This document shows positions 8,740-16,920 of a stretch of 41,690 nt of DNA, piece after piece (positions within the stretch are counted from its first letter, which is position 1; every line of letters starts with the position of its first letter). This DNA is from a virus. The notes under the pieces are model-generated. The model searched no databases. It was not told the origin of the DNA and worked only from the letters and a program-made list of their open reading frames with translations. The stretch is from IMG/VR virus record IMGVR_UViG_3300046385_000083, positions 1-41,690 of that record; one strand, 5' to 3'. The translations under genes and the position numbers were made by a program.

Positions 8740-9618
8740 TTAAAAAATATACCGGATTGTGTTCCAAGGTATAATTGAATTATGCAATTGGGTGAACTCT
8801 TCAATCCATTTTGCTTTTAACTGGTGCTTGTATCTTACATTTGCACCTCCATACTGGGATATTTTCTTTTCCTGAATCTCAGGGGTCCATAATAATTTTT
8901 CACCAGGTAAATCATAAATGAGATTATGTGCATGCTTTTTTTCATTATGTGTCAAGAATATTACTTCAGCTTTAACTTTGTCATTGTTCCAATTATACGC
9001 GTAAGCATAATTTCTAATTGTTTTAAAAAGTTTTTCATATAACAGTAACCAGTCTTTGCATACAATTACAGGACTAAAATTTAAGTGAACTTCATAACCT
9101 GCATCAAGAAACTGATCAACAGCCGAAAGCCTTTTTTCAATAGAAGAAGTGTTTGGTTCTAGTATTTCTTGTAATGATTGTGGCATTAATGAAAATCTGA
9201 TTCTTATTTTACCTTCAGGGTTGTAATCAAGTAACTTATCATTTACATATTTGGTAGCAAAAGAACCCATTGCTGTAGGATGATTCTTAAAGAAGTCAAA
9301 TATGTATCTCCAGTCATGGTAATTAGCATGTAAAGCAAAGTCTTCATTGCAACTAATGTCATACGTTGTATACTTTGGGTGTGTTTGATTAGGTTTTTCT
9401 ACATCAGTAAATGCACAATGATTATTTACAGCTGTAAGTATTTCATTGGCATTAGTTGCAATATCTAAACCTTTATCTTTGTGTCTTTTCATATAGCAAT
9501 TATGTGTAAGAATACCATTTGCAAAATAATTTTCATTCTTTTGTACAGAAAAGTTGACAACCTTTGTTTTTTTTGCTATTTTTGTAATAGCTTTAATTTT
9601 CTTAAATTCTAACTCCAT
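8740..9618 (-). CDS. C-terminal half of a split-intein-fractured radical-SAM enzyme (spore photoproduct lyase family)
   Basis: 292 aa. Residues 1-40 are a C-intein: the block F-like segment VVNFSVQKNENYFANGILTHN ends in His-Asn followed by Cys41, the +1 nucleophile. Residues 41-292 are the C-extein and read as the spore photoproduct lyase family: CYMKRHKDKG, IRFSLMPQ...LEPNTSSIEKR, LDAGYEVHLNFSPVI, AEVIFLTHNE and ISQYGGANVRY. Cys41 is also the third cysteine of the CxxxCxxC motif that binds the 4Fe-4S cluster; the first two are in the other half (10167-10580). Trans-splicing should join 39 N-extein residues to 252 C-extein residues. SPL repairs the thymine spore photoproduct using S-adenosylmethionine; the activity of phage members is unproven. 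The start ATG shares the CATG palindrome with the divergent HNH gene. Confidence 0.85.
   Translation of the reverse strand: MELEFKKIKAITKIAKKTKVVNFSVQKNENYFANGILTHNCYMKRHKDKGLDIATNANEILTAVNNHCAFTDVEKPNQTHPKYTTYDISCNEDFALHANYHDWRYIFDFFKNHPTAMGSFATKYVNDKLLDYNPEGKIRIRFSLMPQSLQEILEPNTSSIEKRLSAVDQFLDAGYEVHLNFSPVIVCKDWLLLYEKLFKTIRNYAYAYNWNNDKVKAEVIFLTHNEKKHAHNLIYDLPGEKLLWTPEIQEKKISQYGGANVRYKHQLKAKWIEEFTQLHNSIIPWNTIRYIF
9554..9584 (+). promoter_or_regulatory. Host-type (Bacteroidota) promoter for the HNH gene
   Basis: TTG at 9554-9556, 20-bp spacer, TATTTTTG (TAnnTTTG) at 9577-9584, about 32 bp before the HNH start. This matches the known -33/-7 pattern of Bacteroidota primary-sigma promoters. It lies antisense within the C-intein coding sequence. 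Confidence 0.6.
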
Positions 9619-10438
9619 GAGCTGTTTTTATTGTGGTAAAATTACAAAAAAGGGTACATCCTATTGTAATGATGCATGTGAAATAAATTATACTGACTTG
9701 TTTAATCAAGAGTCTAAACCTGTTTTTAGAACTTTTCAAGAAGCTGGTAAATTCTACAAAAGAGACTTTAGAACAATGAAAAGATTTGAAGGTGCTTTAT
9801 TTACTATTGATAAAACATTACCTTCTGCTAATACTAAATGGACAGTATGTGTTTCTTGTGGCGAACAATCTCCTAAATCTAAAGCTAGACGCGGTTATTG
9901 TGTTGATTGTACTGCCCAAGGTTTAGGTAAAAAAAACCAAGGCCTGATTATATCAAAAAGATACAAAGGCCCTGGTAATCCTAATTATATAGATGGTAAT
10001 TCAAAAGGTGTTGAATATCAATTAAATGATTGGTACAAGCTTAAAAAAGAATTAAACTTTACACAATGCGCTTTAACTGGTAGTACAACAAATATTGATT
10101 ATCATCATATCATTCCAAGATGGTTTTGTAAACTTGCAAACATAGATGTTTTTGATCCAAATAATATTATTGGATTAAACCATTCATATCACAAAGTAAT
10201 TCATCATCTTCAGTTAGATATTGTGCTTCTACCCATCCTCTATTCTTTGTATAAAAAGGATGCTCTCCAGTTACGTTTACAATTTGTGAATTTACTTCAA
10301 TTACATAAAGTTCATCAGTATCCCGTTGACCAATTGCAGTCACTAAGTCTGTTTCAACTTGCCCGGTATCCTGGGAAAAAGAAATTACTTGATCTCCTTC
10401 CTGAATTTCTCCAGCCGTTTTTACTCCATAAGGAGTAG
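9617..10438 (+). CDS. HNH homing endonuclease within the split intein locus
   Basis: 273 aa when started at the ATG at 9617. Two zinc-binding knots come first (C3-x2-C6 with C17/C21; C78-x2-C81 with C95/C98), then a GPGNPNYIDG segment, then the HNH nuclease: CALTG near 151, H163-H164 (DYHHIIPRW), N183 and H189/H192/H196 (NNIIGLNHSYHKVIHH). It sits between the N- and C-intein genes in reverse orientation, the fractured-gene arrangement in which the endonuclease moves the intein locus by cutting intein-less alleles. From residue 184 on, the frame runs antisense through the N-intein coding sequence for 272 bp; the HNH tail to about residue 200 seems functional, the last ~70 residues may only reflect the lack of a stop. 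A plus-strand host-type promoter precedes it. Confidence 0.85.
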   Translation: MSCFYCGKITKKGTSYCNDACEINYTDLFNQESKPVFRTFQEAGKFYKRDFRTMKRFEGALFTIDKTLPSANTKWTVCVSCGEQSPKSKARRGYCVDCTAQGLGKKNQGLIISKRYKGPGNPNYIDGNSKGVEYQLNDWYKLKKELNFTQCALTGSTTNIDYHHIIPRWFCKLANIDVFDPNNIIGLNHSYHKVIHHLQLDIVLLPILYSLYKKDALQLRLQFVNLLQLHKVHQYPVDQLQSLSLFQLARYPGKKKLLDLLPEFLQPFLLHKE

Positions 10439-10580
10439 TAATTAAAGTTTCAGGAGTTACGCAGTATGTACAATTGTACAAGCAGCCGTGACCAAAAGAG
10501 GGCGCAATAAAATCTGTACTGCGCCCGGATGGTCTTATTGTAAATGTTTTTCTTTTTGATAAAGTAATAAGACTACTCAT
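10167..10580 (-). CDS. N-terminal half of the fractured radical-SAM enzyme with N-intein
   Basis: 137 aa from the ATG at 10580 (a TTG at 10586 is also in frame). Residues 1-39 are the N-extein, ending GHGCLYNCTY: C33 and C37 are the first two cluster-binding cysteines of CxxxCxxC. Residue Cys40 begins the N-intein (98 aa): block A CVTPETLITTPYG, block B with the TxxH motif VTGEHPFYT, then WVEAQYLTEDDELL. No endonuclease domain is fused. The intein therefore splits the enzyme inside its iron-sulphur motif, and the enzyme can work only after splicing to the product of 8740-9618. The last ~15 codons are antisense to the HNH active-site region. Confidence 0.85.
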   Translation of the reverse strand: MSSLITLSKRKTFTIRPSGRSTDFIAPSFGHGCLYNCTYCVTPETLITTPYGVKTAGEIQEGDQVISFSQDTGQVETDLVTAIGQRDTDELYVIEVNSQIVNVTGEHPFYTKNRGWVEAQYLTEDDELLCDMNGLIQ

Positions 10581-10857
10581 TGTCAATCAAGTATTGTGCA
10601 ACTCTGTGCTTTAATTCAGATTTGTCAAACAAGTCAAAGAAATCTTCTATGCTAAAATCAAATTGATTTAAGCAAAATTGCGGTGTAAACTGAACAGATT
10701 TTTCTAGTTGTTGAATTAATTCTTTGTCTGGAAGATTGTTGAATATATCATCAATAGTAGATTTATATATTTCAAATGTTAATTCTACTTCTTGATGATT
10801 GTATGGACTTATTTGAACATCTGAAGCAGTAACTGTAAAACTGTAAGTGTTACTCAT
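10573..10857 (-). CDS. Hypothetical protein, 94 aa
   Basis: Unrecognised acidic protein: a beta-rich start (YSFTVTASDVQISPYNHQEVELTFEIY) and helical acidic end with repeated Phe-Asp pairs (FDFSIEDFFDLFDKS). Ends with TAG overlapping the start of the radical-SAM N-half, so the two are likely co-translated. Confidence 0.7.
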   Translation of the reverse strand: MSNTYSFTVTASDVQISPYNHQEVELTFEIYKSTIDDIFNNLPDKELIQQLEKSVQFTPQFCLNQFDFSIEDFFDLFDKSELKHRVAQYLIDNE

Positions 10858-11119
10858 TTTGTTTGCCGTTATGATAAATCAAATCACCTTCTGAATTGTA
10901 TAATTCTTGAGTAGAGGATCCAAAGTTTTCATCTGGAATCATTGCTTCTTCGCATTCAGCATCAGGCCCGTCTTGGACAGAAATTACTCCTTCAATCTCT
11001 TGGAGATCATAAACTTCATCACAGTCTGATTCTTTCAGTCTTGCAATTACTTCATCTACTTTGTCATCAGGAACAGCAAATCTTTTCCATGATGTAATTT
11101 TAAAATCTAAATGTGCCAT
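10850..11119 (-). CDS. Hypothetical acidic protein, 89 aa
   Basis: Unrecognised. Starts MAHLDFKITSWKRFAVPDDK, then a long acidic stretch (DCDEVYDLQEIEGV...DGPDAECEEAMIPDE). Short phage proteins with a similar beginning are common, but I know no function. It follows the helicase gene with one base between. Confidence 0.7.
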   Translation of the reverse strand: MAHLDFKITSWKRFAVPDDKVDEVIARLKESDCDEVYDLQEIEGVISVQDGPDAECEEAMIPDENFGSSTQELYNSEGDLIYHNGKQNE

Positions 11120-11120
11120 A

Positions 11121-12428
11121 TCAAATCATTTTTAGATATTTGTTTTTTGTTACTTCCACTTTGCATTTTGCTCTAGTTATTGCTGTGTAAAACCATTTTG
11201 CTGAATCCCATACAGGCATTAACCAACTGGCATCAATATACACATTGTCCCACTCTTGTCCTTGGGCTTTGTGACAACTAATTGCATATCCGTAAGTAGC
11301 AATTGTGACATCCTTGTTAAAGAATGTACGCGTAGCTCCTTGTCTGTTTGTTACTTCTAATATTAACATTTCGTGAAGATCTTCAGGAAGTGACATTTTG
11401 TGATCTTTTACAGCGTTAGCAATCTGTTGGCCATGCAAAGAAGGTTCAACTAATTCTGGAATTAAAAGAGTTAATTGACCACCGTGTCTATACAGTAATG
11501 CTTTGTATGTTTTTTCTTTATCATCTCTGCTTTCAGTTAGAATTTCAAACTCTTTAAGCAATGTGGCATTATTAATTGTAAAGATTTCACCATTGGAATA
11601 CAAACTTGAATTAGACACTGATACTAAAATATCATTGTTTTGTGCATGATATGTTAGATCAAAGTTTTTAAAGCGATGTGCCCTGATTTTATCATTGTAC
11701 TTAACGCGTCTTTCATTTGTAGATGTAAGCACAACATAGTTGTTGTTTTCTGCAATATCTTTAGCAAGATTTTTACTGAATCTGTCCACAAGTGATAAAT
11801 CTGATTCATCAGGTTGATGAAATGCAGCCTTTTTGTTTATGCGCATGTCAGTTGCTATTTTAAGCAATGAGCCGTCATATCTTTTGACTTCTGTTAATTC
11901 ATACTTGTTGTGTGCTAAAAAGTCATCAGGGTATCTCTTTTCCCATTCAAAGATGTATGGGTTCTCTCCTACAGGTTCTAGTTGAAAACTATCTCCCATG
12001 AAGATAAGCTTACAATTTTTTTCATTTGCTTGTTTGATTAACACTTCCAGGACATATTTGTCAATCATTGAGCATTCATCAACAATGTATGTTCTACCTT
12101 GTTTGAGACTTCTGTCAACAAAGAACTTGTTGCTTTTATTACTAGGTGAAAATATTGCACCGTGTATTGTGCTAAAACCAAGCATGGGACTGTTGATTTT
12201 TTCTTTTAATCTGTTTACAGCTGCGTTGGTTGGTGCCATTAAATTGGCTTTAGTTGCTTTGGCTATGTTTTCAGCTATTGTAGTTTTACCACAACCTGAA
12301 TAACCTGCAAGCAAAAAGAATCTGTCTTTAGATTGTAAGAACTTATACACTTTGTTAAGTGCTTGTTTCTGACCATCTGTAAATTCTATTGATGTGCTTC
12401 GGGCATTGAATAAATCACTGATTGTCAT
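11121..12428 (-). CDS. SF1B DNA helicase, Dda/RecD-like
   Basis: 435 aa. ATP-dependent 5'-3' DNA helicase of superfamily 1B. Walker A is GYSGCGKTT at 42-50 (K48), motif II DECSM at 117-121, motif III GDSFQLEPV; near the C-terminus are YGYAISCHKAQGQEWD (motif V region) and FYTAITRAK (motif VI). Length and motif order match Dda of T4-like phages and the core of RecD2; there is no large N-terminal domain. It probably works at replication forks or in recombination, stripping proteins or restarting forks. It begins at the stop of the next upstream gene, in a run of small genes. Confidence 0.9.
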   Translation of the reverse strand: MTISDLFNARSTSIEFTDGQKQALNKVYKFLQSKDRFFLLAGYSGCGKTTIAENIAKATKANLMAPTNAAVNRLKEKINSPMLGFSTIHGAIFSPSNKSNKFFVDRSLKQGRTYIVDECSMIDKYVLEVLIKQANEKNCKLIFMGDSFQLEPVGENPYIFEWEKRYPDDFLAHNKYELTEVKRYDGSLLKIATDMRINKKAAFHQPDESDLSLVDRFSKNLAKDIAENNNYVVLTSTNERRVKYNDKIRAHRFKNFDLTYHAQNNDILVSVSNSSLYSNGEIFTINNATLLKEFEILTESRDDKEKTYKALLYRHGGQLTLLIPELVEPSLHGQQIANAVKDHKMSLPEDLHEMLILEVTNRQGATRTFFNKDVTIATYGYAISCHKAQGQEWDNVYIDASWLMPVWDSAKWFYTAITRAKCKVEVTKNKYLKMI

Positions 12429-12700
12429 TAATGTTGTTTAAATGTTTCGTTATAGTATTGCTCTCCATTTGCAATAGTTACGCTATATTGCCCGTGCATA
12501 AAGCATCTTTCAATCTGTTGCTTTTCCTTTTTTAAAAGTTCATCATCAATTCTTTCTATAATTGATTCTATTGTTAATTTAACCGCTTCTTGACAGCTTT
12601 TTCTAAGAATATCATTATTAATGTCATTAAGAGCAGTAATACTTTTTTCTTTTGCTTTAACTAAGTCATTTCTTAGTTCTTGCATTGCAGTTTGTTTCAT
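12428..12700 (-). CDS. Hypothetical protein, 90 aa
   Basis: Helical protein (DLVKAKEKSITALNDINNDI, SIIERIDDELLKKEKQQIERC) with a short C-terminal beta-like segment; no family recognised. Its ATG lies in the 17-bp repeat AAACAACAAGAACAATG that also encodes the C-terminal KQQEQ of the upstream gene. Confidence 0.7.
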   Translation of the reverse strand: MKQTAMQELRNDLVKAKEKSITALNDINNDILRKSCQEAVKLTIESIIERIDDELLKKEKQQIERCFMHGQYSVTIANGEQYYNETFKQH

Positions 12701-13041
12701 TGTTCTTGTTGTTTAAGGGCTACTACTACTGGTACTATTTGTTTGAATGTCAAATAGTTACTTTCAAGTTCTGATAATTGTTTTTGAAAACTTGCTTCAA
12801 GTCTTTTTATTCTACCGACAACAGAATAATCTCTCCCATTATTATTTTGTCTTGGCACTTGTTTATCATCAAGATACATATGAACACACTCTATATCTTC
12901 ATTTAAAAGTTCTGTTTTATTTTCAAACATTTCTTTAGCTTGATTAATTATCTCATCAAATTTATCCCAATCAATATTTAAAAAACTTGTATCTGAATTT
13001 TCTTCAACCTTTGTTTTTATAAAATCTACTACTGTTATCAT
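12697..13041 (-). CDS. Hypothetical coiled-coil protein, 114 aa
   Basis: Acidic N-terminal half (SDTSFLNIDWDKFDEIINQA) and C-terminal coiled coil (GRIKRLEASFQKQLSELESN) ending VVVALKQQEQ. Unknown function. Start and stop both lie in copies of the same A/C-rich junction sequence. Confidence 0.7.
   Translation of the reverse strand: MITVVDFIKTKVEENSDTSFLNIDWDKFDEIINQAKEMFENKTELLNEDIECVHMYLDDKQVPRQNNNGRDYSVVGRIKRLEASFQKQLSELESNYLTFKQIVPVVVALKQQEQ
12698..12714 (-). repeat. Start-junction repeat AAACAACAAGAACAATG, copy 1 (copy 2 at 13039-13055)
   Basis: A 17-bp minus-strand sequence occurs identically at 12698-12714 and 13039-13055, with a degenerate copy at 13302-13317. In each case it contains the ATG of a gene, and in the two exact copies it also encodes the KQQEQ C-terminus and TGA of the gene before. 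It lacks any Shine-Dalgarno sequence, so it probably serves as an A-rich initiation leader. Confidence 0.6.
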
Positions 13042-13304
13042 TGTTCTTGTTGTTTAGTTTTTTTTAATTCAGCAAGCAAAGCATCAGCATACATAACTGA
13101 CTTTTTAGATATTATTTTAATGTGTTTTTCATTTGTTTCAAGACCTATCTTTTGTGTTGATGCAATAATTCCTTGCATTGCTAATCCTGCAAAGTATTCA
13201 CGTTTGGTTAAACCATTAAGTTTAACTTTTACATTATCTAGCATTGCGTGTCCTGAATCTTTTAAAATCTCACCACCAAATGCTGGTTGTTTTCCATTTT
13301 CCAT
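13038..13304 (-). CDS. Conserved phage-type hypothetical protein, 88 aa
   Basis: The middle segment GLTKREYFAGLAMQGIIAS is a pattern I associate with many small phage proteins of unknown function. The C-terminal half is helical (SVMYADALLAELKKTKQQEQ). It is the first gene after a hairpin at 13337-13354 and may head the 13304-10167 transcript. Confidence 0.75.
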   Translation of the reverse strand: MENGKQPAFGGEILKDSGHAMLDNVKVKLNGLTKREYFAGLAMQGIIASTQKIGLETNEKHIKIISKKSVMYADALLAELKKTKQQEQ

Positions 13305-13336
13305 TGTTATTGTTGTTAATGATATGATGATAGTAA

Positions 13337-13354
13337 CCCCTCCATTCGGAGAGG
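13337..13354 (-). terminator. Intergenic hairpin, possible weak terminator or processing site
   Basis: On the minus strand CCTCTCC-GAAT-GGAGGGG forms a 7-bp stem with one G-U pair and a tetraloop. No clear U-tract follows, so it may be a weak terminator or an RNA-end stabiliser between the DUF932-like gene and the small genes downstream. Confidence 0.45.
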
Positions 13355-13368
13355 CTACCTACCACTGA

Positions 13369-14925
13369 TTATTTTTCTACATTGAAAAACTCATGACTAT
13401 CTAACTCAAACAGCATTGAATCTTCTAACTCAACTGAGTTGACAATTTTGCGTTTGTTGTTGTAGCTGTTTTCCAATATATCGGTAACTGCTTCGTGCAT
13501 GCTATCCGGAATTAGTGCTGGTGCTTTACCTAACACTGGTGCTGTGTTTTTTGCATCCTCATCTGTGAACCATGGAACTTCTTCTACTTCTTCAAGTTCT
13601 TCTTCCATTTCTTCAAACAATGATTCTACTTCTTCATCATGGATTACTTCACCTACTAATCCATCATCAGGTGATCCTGATTCTATGATGCCATGTTCTT
13701 CTTGGATAAGTTCTATCTGCTCTTCTGTCATTTGAGCTTTAGGAAGAACTATTTCCTCTTGAATCTCTACACCTTCTCCAATTTCCCAATTGAAAGGAGC
13801 TTCTTCAACTTCTTCTGAGTATTCAAGTATGGATTCCTCCTTTTCAGTTTCTTGATCATGTGCAGCACACGGTGCAACTTTCTCCTCCATAGATTCAATT
13901 GGTGCAGTTACTGGTTCTTTGATTAGATTTTGAGCATGAATCAAATTGTCAATGCTTTCCATTGGATCTTTTACAGGTTCAATAGGAGCAAACATTGCAT
14001 CCATTACTTCATCTTCTTCTTCATCTGTTACAAAGTCAGTTGTTTCAGGTGTTACTAACTTAACGACTTCTTTTGGATGCAATGTTTCAAGTGCTAATTT
14101 ATCTTCTTCAGAAAGATGTTGACTAAATTTTTCAATAACTTCACTTGCTGTAAATTCTTCAACACTCACAATAGTATCTTCCAAGTCAGCTTCTCCTATA
14201 GCTATTGGAGATTTAGAAATGCTGTATAAGATGTTGATGTAGTTGCTAATATCAGCTTGTTGTTTGTACCAAGTCTTTGGTGACTGGTCAACTACTGACA
14301 ACATTAGCATCTTGTAGTATTCCCACAATGTACCTTTAGCAGAATAATCATGCAAAGGTTTATCGTATTCTCTGCGCAATACAGACACTTGCTCTGGTGA
14401 AATAAGCATTTTATCAAAGAAAAACAAACCACTCAATTTAGCATACTCTTTACGAGATAACTTGATTGATTTGAACTGTTCTTTCATTCCAATGATTTCT
14501 GCAAAATGATCATTAGCTGAAACAATCATTGCTTCAATTACATCTTTTGTTTCATCCAGGGCTGTACCTGTATGCTTGCGATTCCATTTACCTTGGCTTG
14601 TTCCAGAAACAAATGGTGTGCTGTTATCATAAATGAATCCACCAATTGCACAACTGAATCTAACTTGTTTGTTGTAACTGTTAGCCCAGTTGAAAGTCAT
14701 ACCCATATCCGGATCTGTTTGGTTTTCCAATTGCATAAATCCTAATGCAATATTACCATTTGCTTCTGCTTTATATAGCTCTTCTTTAATAGTAAAGCCG
14801 TTTGCTGCAAGCATATCTCTTACAGTATCAATAATGTCTCCGTGTGAAATTACAGTATAAGAATCTGTTTGCTCTGGTAAAGCTACACTTCTTAAATAAG
14901 TTTCAGTTTGAGTTTTTGATGTCAT
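13369..14925 (-). CDS. DUF932-like phage protein with acidic C-terminal half
   Basis: 518 aa. Residues ~25-250 resemble the DUF932 phage/plasmid family: GDIIDTVRDMLAANGFTIKEELYKAEANGNIALGFMQLEN, then FNWANSYNKQVRFSCAIGGFIYDN. The second half (from ~290) is low-complexity and strongly acidic (many EE and DEEE runs), ending in a short ordered segment. Members occur next to phage replication genes but their biochemical role is not established. The gene begins 4 bp inside the end of the polymerase gene, so the two are co-transcribed and probably coupled. The acidic tail could act as a protein-binding or DNA-mimic region; that is inference. Confidence 0.7.
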   Translation of the reverse strand: MTSKTQTETYLRSVALPEQTDSYTVISHGDIIDTVRDMLAANGFTIKEELYKAEANGNIALGFMQLENQTDPDMGMTFNWANSYNKQVRFSCAIGGFIYDNSTPFVSGTSQGKWNRKHTGTALDETKDVIEAMIVSANDHFAEIIGMKEQFKSIKLSRKEYAKLSGLFFFDKMLISPEQVSVLRREYDKPLHDYSAKGTLWEYYKMLMLSVVDQSPKTWYKQQADISNYINILYSISKSPIAIGEADLEDTIVSVEEFTASEVIEKFSQHLSEEDKLALETLHPKEVVKLVTPETTDFVTDEEEDEVMDAMFAPIEPVKDPMESIDNLIHAQNLIKEPVTAPIESMEEKVAPCAAHDQETEKEESILEYSEEVEEAPFNWEIGEGVEIQEEIVLPKAQMTEEQIELIQEEHGIIESGSPDDGLVGEVIHDEEVESLFEEMEEELEEVEEVPWFTDEDAKNTAPVLGKAPALIPDSMHEAVTDILENSYNNKRKIVNSVELEDSMLFELDSHEFFNVEK

Positions 14926-16910
14926 AAATTTAATGTTGTTTGTGACTCTTTAGGGTCAATGTTATTAATTTCTTTCTTGATCTGCTGTATGTAGAATTGC
15001 TTATCAATTTCATAATCTTCAAATTTTATTGAAGGATCATATTTATTCATAAGCCTCTCTAAACTTTTAGATGCTTCTACTTTAATCACCTTATCAGCTT
15101 TCACTTTGAGTATTTTGCAACCCTTCTTGGACATATAATAACGCAATGTTTTTTGCTGCTTATCTGATTTCATCATGCCGTCAACATAACAACTAAAGTC
15201 AAATGAAAATCCACCAATGGCACGCGCACCTGCACAATAGTCATAGATGTTATTACTTTCTTCAATTGTTTTTTCTGGTGTTTGATTATGCACAAAGTAA
15301 TTGTAGTAGGCTAATCGCTTTATCCTAAAGCTTTTGTTTTTGTGTAAAGGTTTGTCAACCTCAAATCTACCCTTGCCTTTAGTCTTGTGCAAAAAGTATT
15401 GTCCACTTTTATTTTTCTTGATAAGCGGTCTTGGGAACTCTGTCTTGATTAGATTATAAGCATCTTCTTTTGTGATTTCTTTACCGGAGTATATGCCAAT
15501 GTAATTATTCACATCAGGGATTATCAACTTATCATAAGTTTCAAACTCTAATTCTAGCTTAGTTAAAGCTTCCCATTTCTCACATATCTCATGGTAAAGT
15601 TTTTCATACTCTCTTGGAATAATAATCTCACCACCATCTGTGTTGACCATTACAGGACGTGCGCCTGGTATTGATTCACATAAGTCTTCCAATAACATTA
15701 CCAACAGTAACTGACCATTACAAGTAATCCTCATGGTAAACATGCTATCCTTTAGGAAAGAATTATCTTCATTGGACAAACCATAAGTTGAGTTCAGCAA
15801 AATTTTGTATACATAGTTCAATGGATCTTTTTTGCTGTACTTTTTTCTGTCTTCAAAGAAACTCTCGTAGATTTCACAAAAGGCCGCTTTGTTAATGTGA
15901 GCTGGAGCCCATTGATTCCTAATGGAAAGATTGGGATAAAAACTTGTTACGTCAAAAGACTTGATAATAAAGTTTTTATCAGACTTGTAGATTCCTTTCT
16001 TGGCACCATGAATACCACCTAAAGCAAACGACAATGTCAAACCTTTGTAAGTTACTTCATGCTTGAATGAACCTTTGAGATTTTCACCATCTAGTATTAG
16101 CTTTTTAAACTTACTCAATGTACCTTTTAATTCTGTTGTTTTGAACTTAATGTAGGGCAGTATAACTTCATTCAAGTCAATTGCTTTTCTGTAAGTTCTC
16201 ATTTTCCTTAACTCATACTGCGGTATGTTTAATTTCTTTGACAACAATTTCAAGAAAATACTTTTAGCAAGTTTTGGCTCTGATGCATTTGATAAATCAA
16301 TAGCAAAGTGTTTAGATAGTTTCCCGCGTAAAAGAATCTCTGCTTTATTCCTAAAGAATAACTCTCTAGTGGACAAACAGTCATTGATGCAATACTTGAG
16401 CAGCATCAATATTTCTTTTTGATTGTGACGTTTATGATGCTCAGTACTCATGTCTTCAACATTATGCCAATCCATGCTGAATTGAAGCCATTTAAGACTA
16501 CATCTTTTAGCTGGGTTATCATAGTTGTTAATGGCTAATATATCACAGTCTCTGAAAGGATTATCTTTAGGATGCAGCAAAGGAAATTCTTTTGCATTAC
16601 TTCTTCTGATAATTTCTTGAGCATTAGCATATACTGATTCAGCAATTTGCTCACCGTTAAAATTATTAAATGAAGGAGTTGATTGCAAATAAGTTCTGGA
16701 AATTTGACTGTCAAACTTTAAACCATTGTAAGATACCAACATGGTTTTGTGATCAATGCATTCTCTCAGAAATTCTACATACTTTGCATGATCATTGTTA
16801 TATGTACTCATCTCAAATGAAATAATATCATTTGGATTTTTTACATTTATGAACACTGCCAAAAAACAATTTCTTACAGTTTCATAATCATATATATATG
16901 CTTTAGCCAT
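14922..16910 (-). CDS. Family B DNA polymerase
   Basis: 662 aa replicative polymerase with 3'-5' exonuclease. Exo I is DYE at 8-10, Exo II YNGLKFD at 61-67, Exo III YCINDCLS with Y173 and D177. Polymerase motif A is SFDVTSFYPNL with D320, motif B KILLNSTYG with K369, N373 and Y376, motif C NTDGGE with D425. Motif C lacks the usual DTDS form: the first Asp is Asn and the Ser is Gly, a variant seen in several phage PolBs. The protein is short for a PolB (phi29-like size). No clear terminal-protein region insertions could be judged by eye. It heads the polymerase-DUF932 pair. Confidence 0.92.
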   Translation of the reverse strand: MAKAYIYDYETVRNCFLAVFINVKNPNDIISFEMSTYNNDHAKYVEFLRECIDHKTMLVSYNGLKFDSQISRTYLQSTPSFNNFNGEQIAESVYANAQEIIRRSNAKEFPLLHPKDNPFRDCDILAINNYDNPAKRCSLKWLQFSMDWHNVEDMSTEHHKRHNQKEILMLLKYCINDCLSTRELFFRNKAEILLRGKLSKHFAIDLSNASEPKLAKSIFLKLLSKKLNIPQYELRKMRTYRKAIDLNEVILPYIKFKTTELKGTLSKFKKLILDGENLKGSFKHEVTYKGLTLSFALGGIHGAKKGIYKSDKNFIIKSFDVTSFYPNLSIRNQWAPAHINKAAFCEIYESFFEDRKKYSKKDPLNYVYKILLNSTYGLSNEDNSFLKDSMFTMRITCNGQLLLVMLLEDLCESIPGARPVMVNTDGGEIIIPREYEKLYHEICEKWEALTKLELEFETYDKLIIPDVNNYIGIYSGKEITKEDAYNLIKTEFPRPLIKKNKSGQYFLHKTKGKGRFEVDKPLHKNKSFRIKRLAYYNYFVHNQTPEKTIEESNNIYDYCAGARAIGGFSFDFSCYVDGMMKSDKQQKTLRYYMSKKGCKILKVKADKVIKVEASKSLERLMNKYDPSIKFEDYEIDKQFYIQQIKKEINNIDPKESQTTLNL

Positions 16911-16920
16911 AATATTTTTT

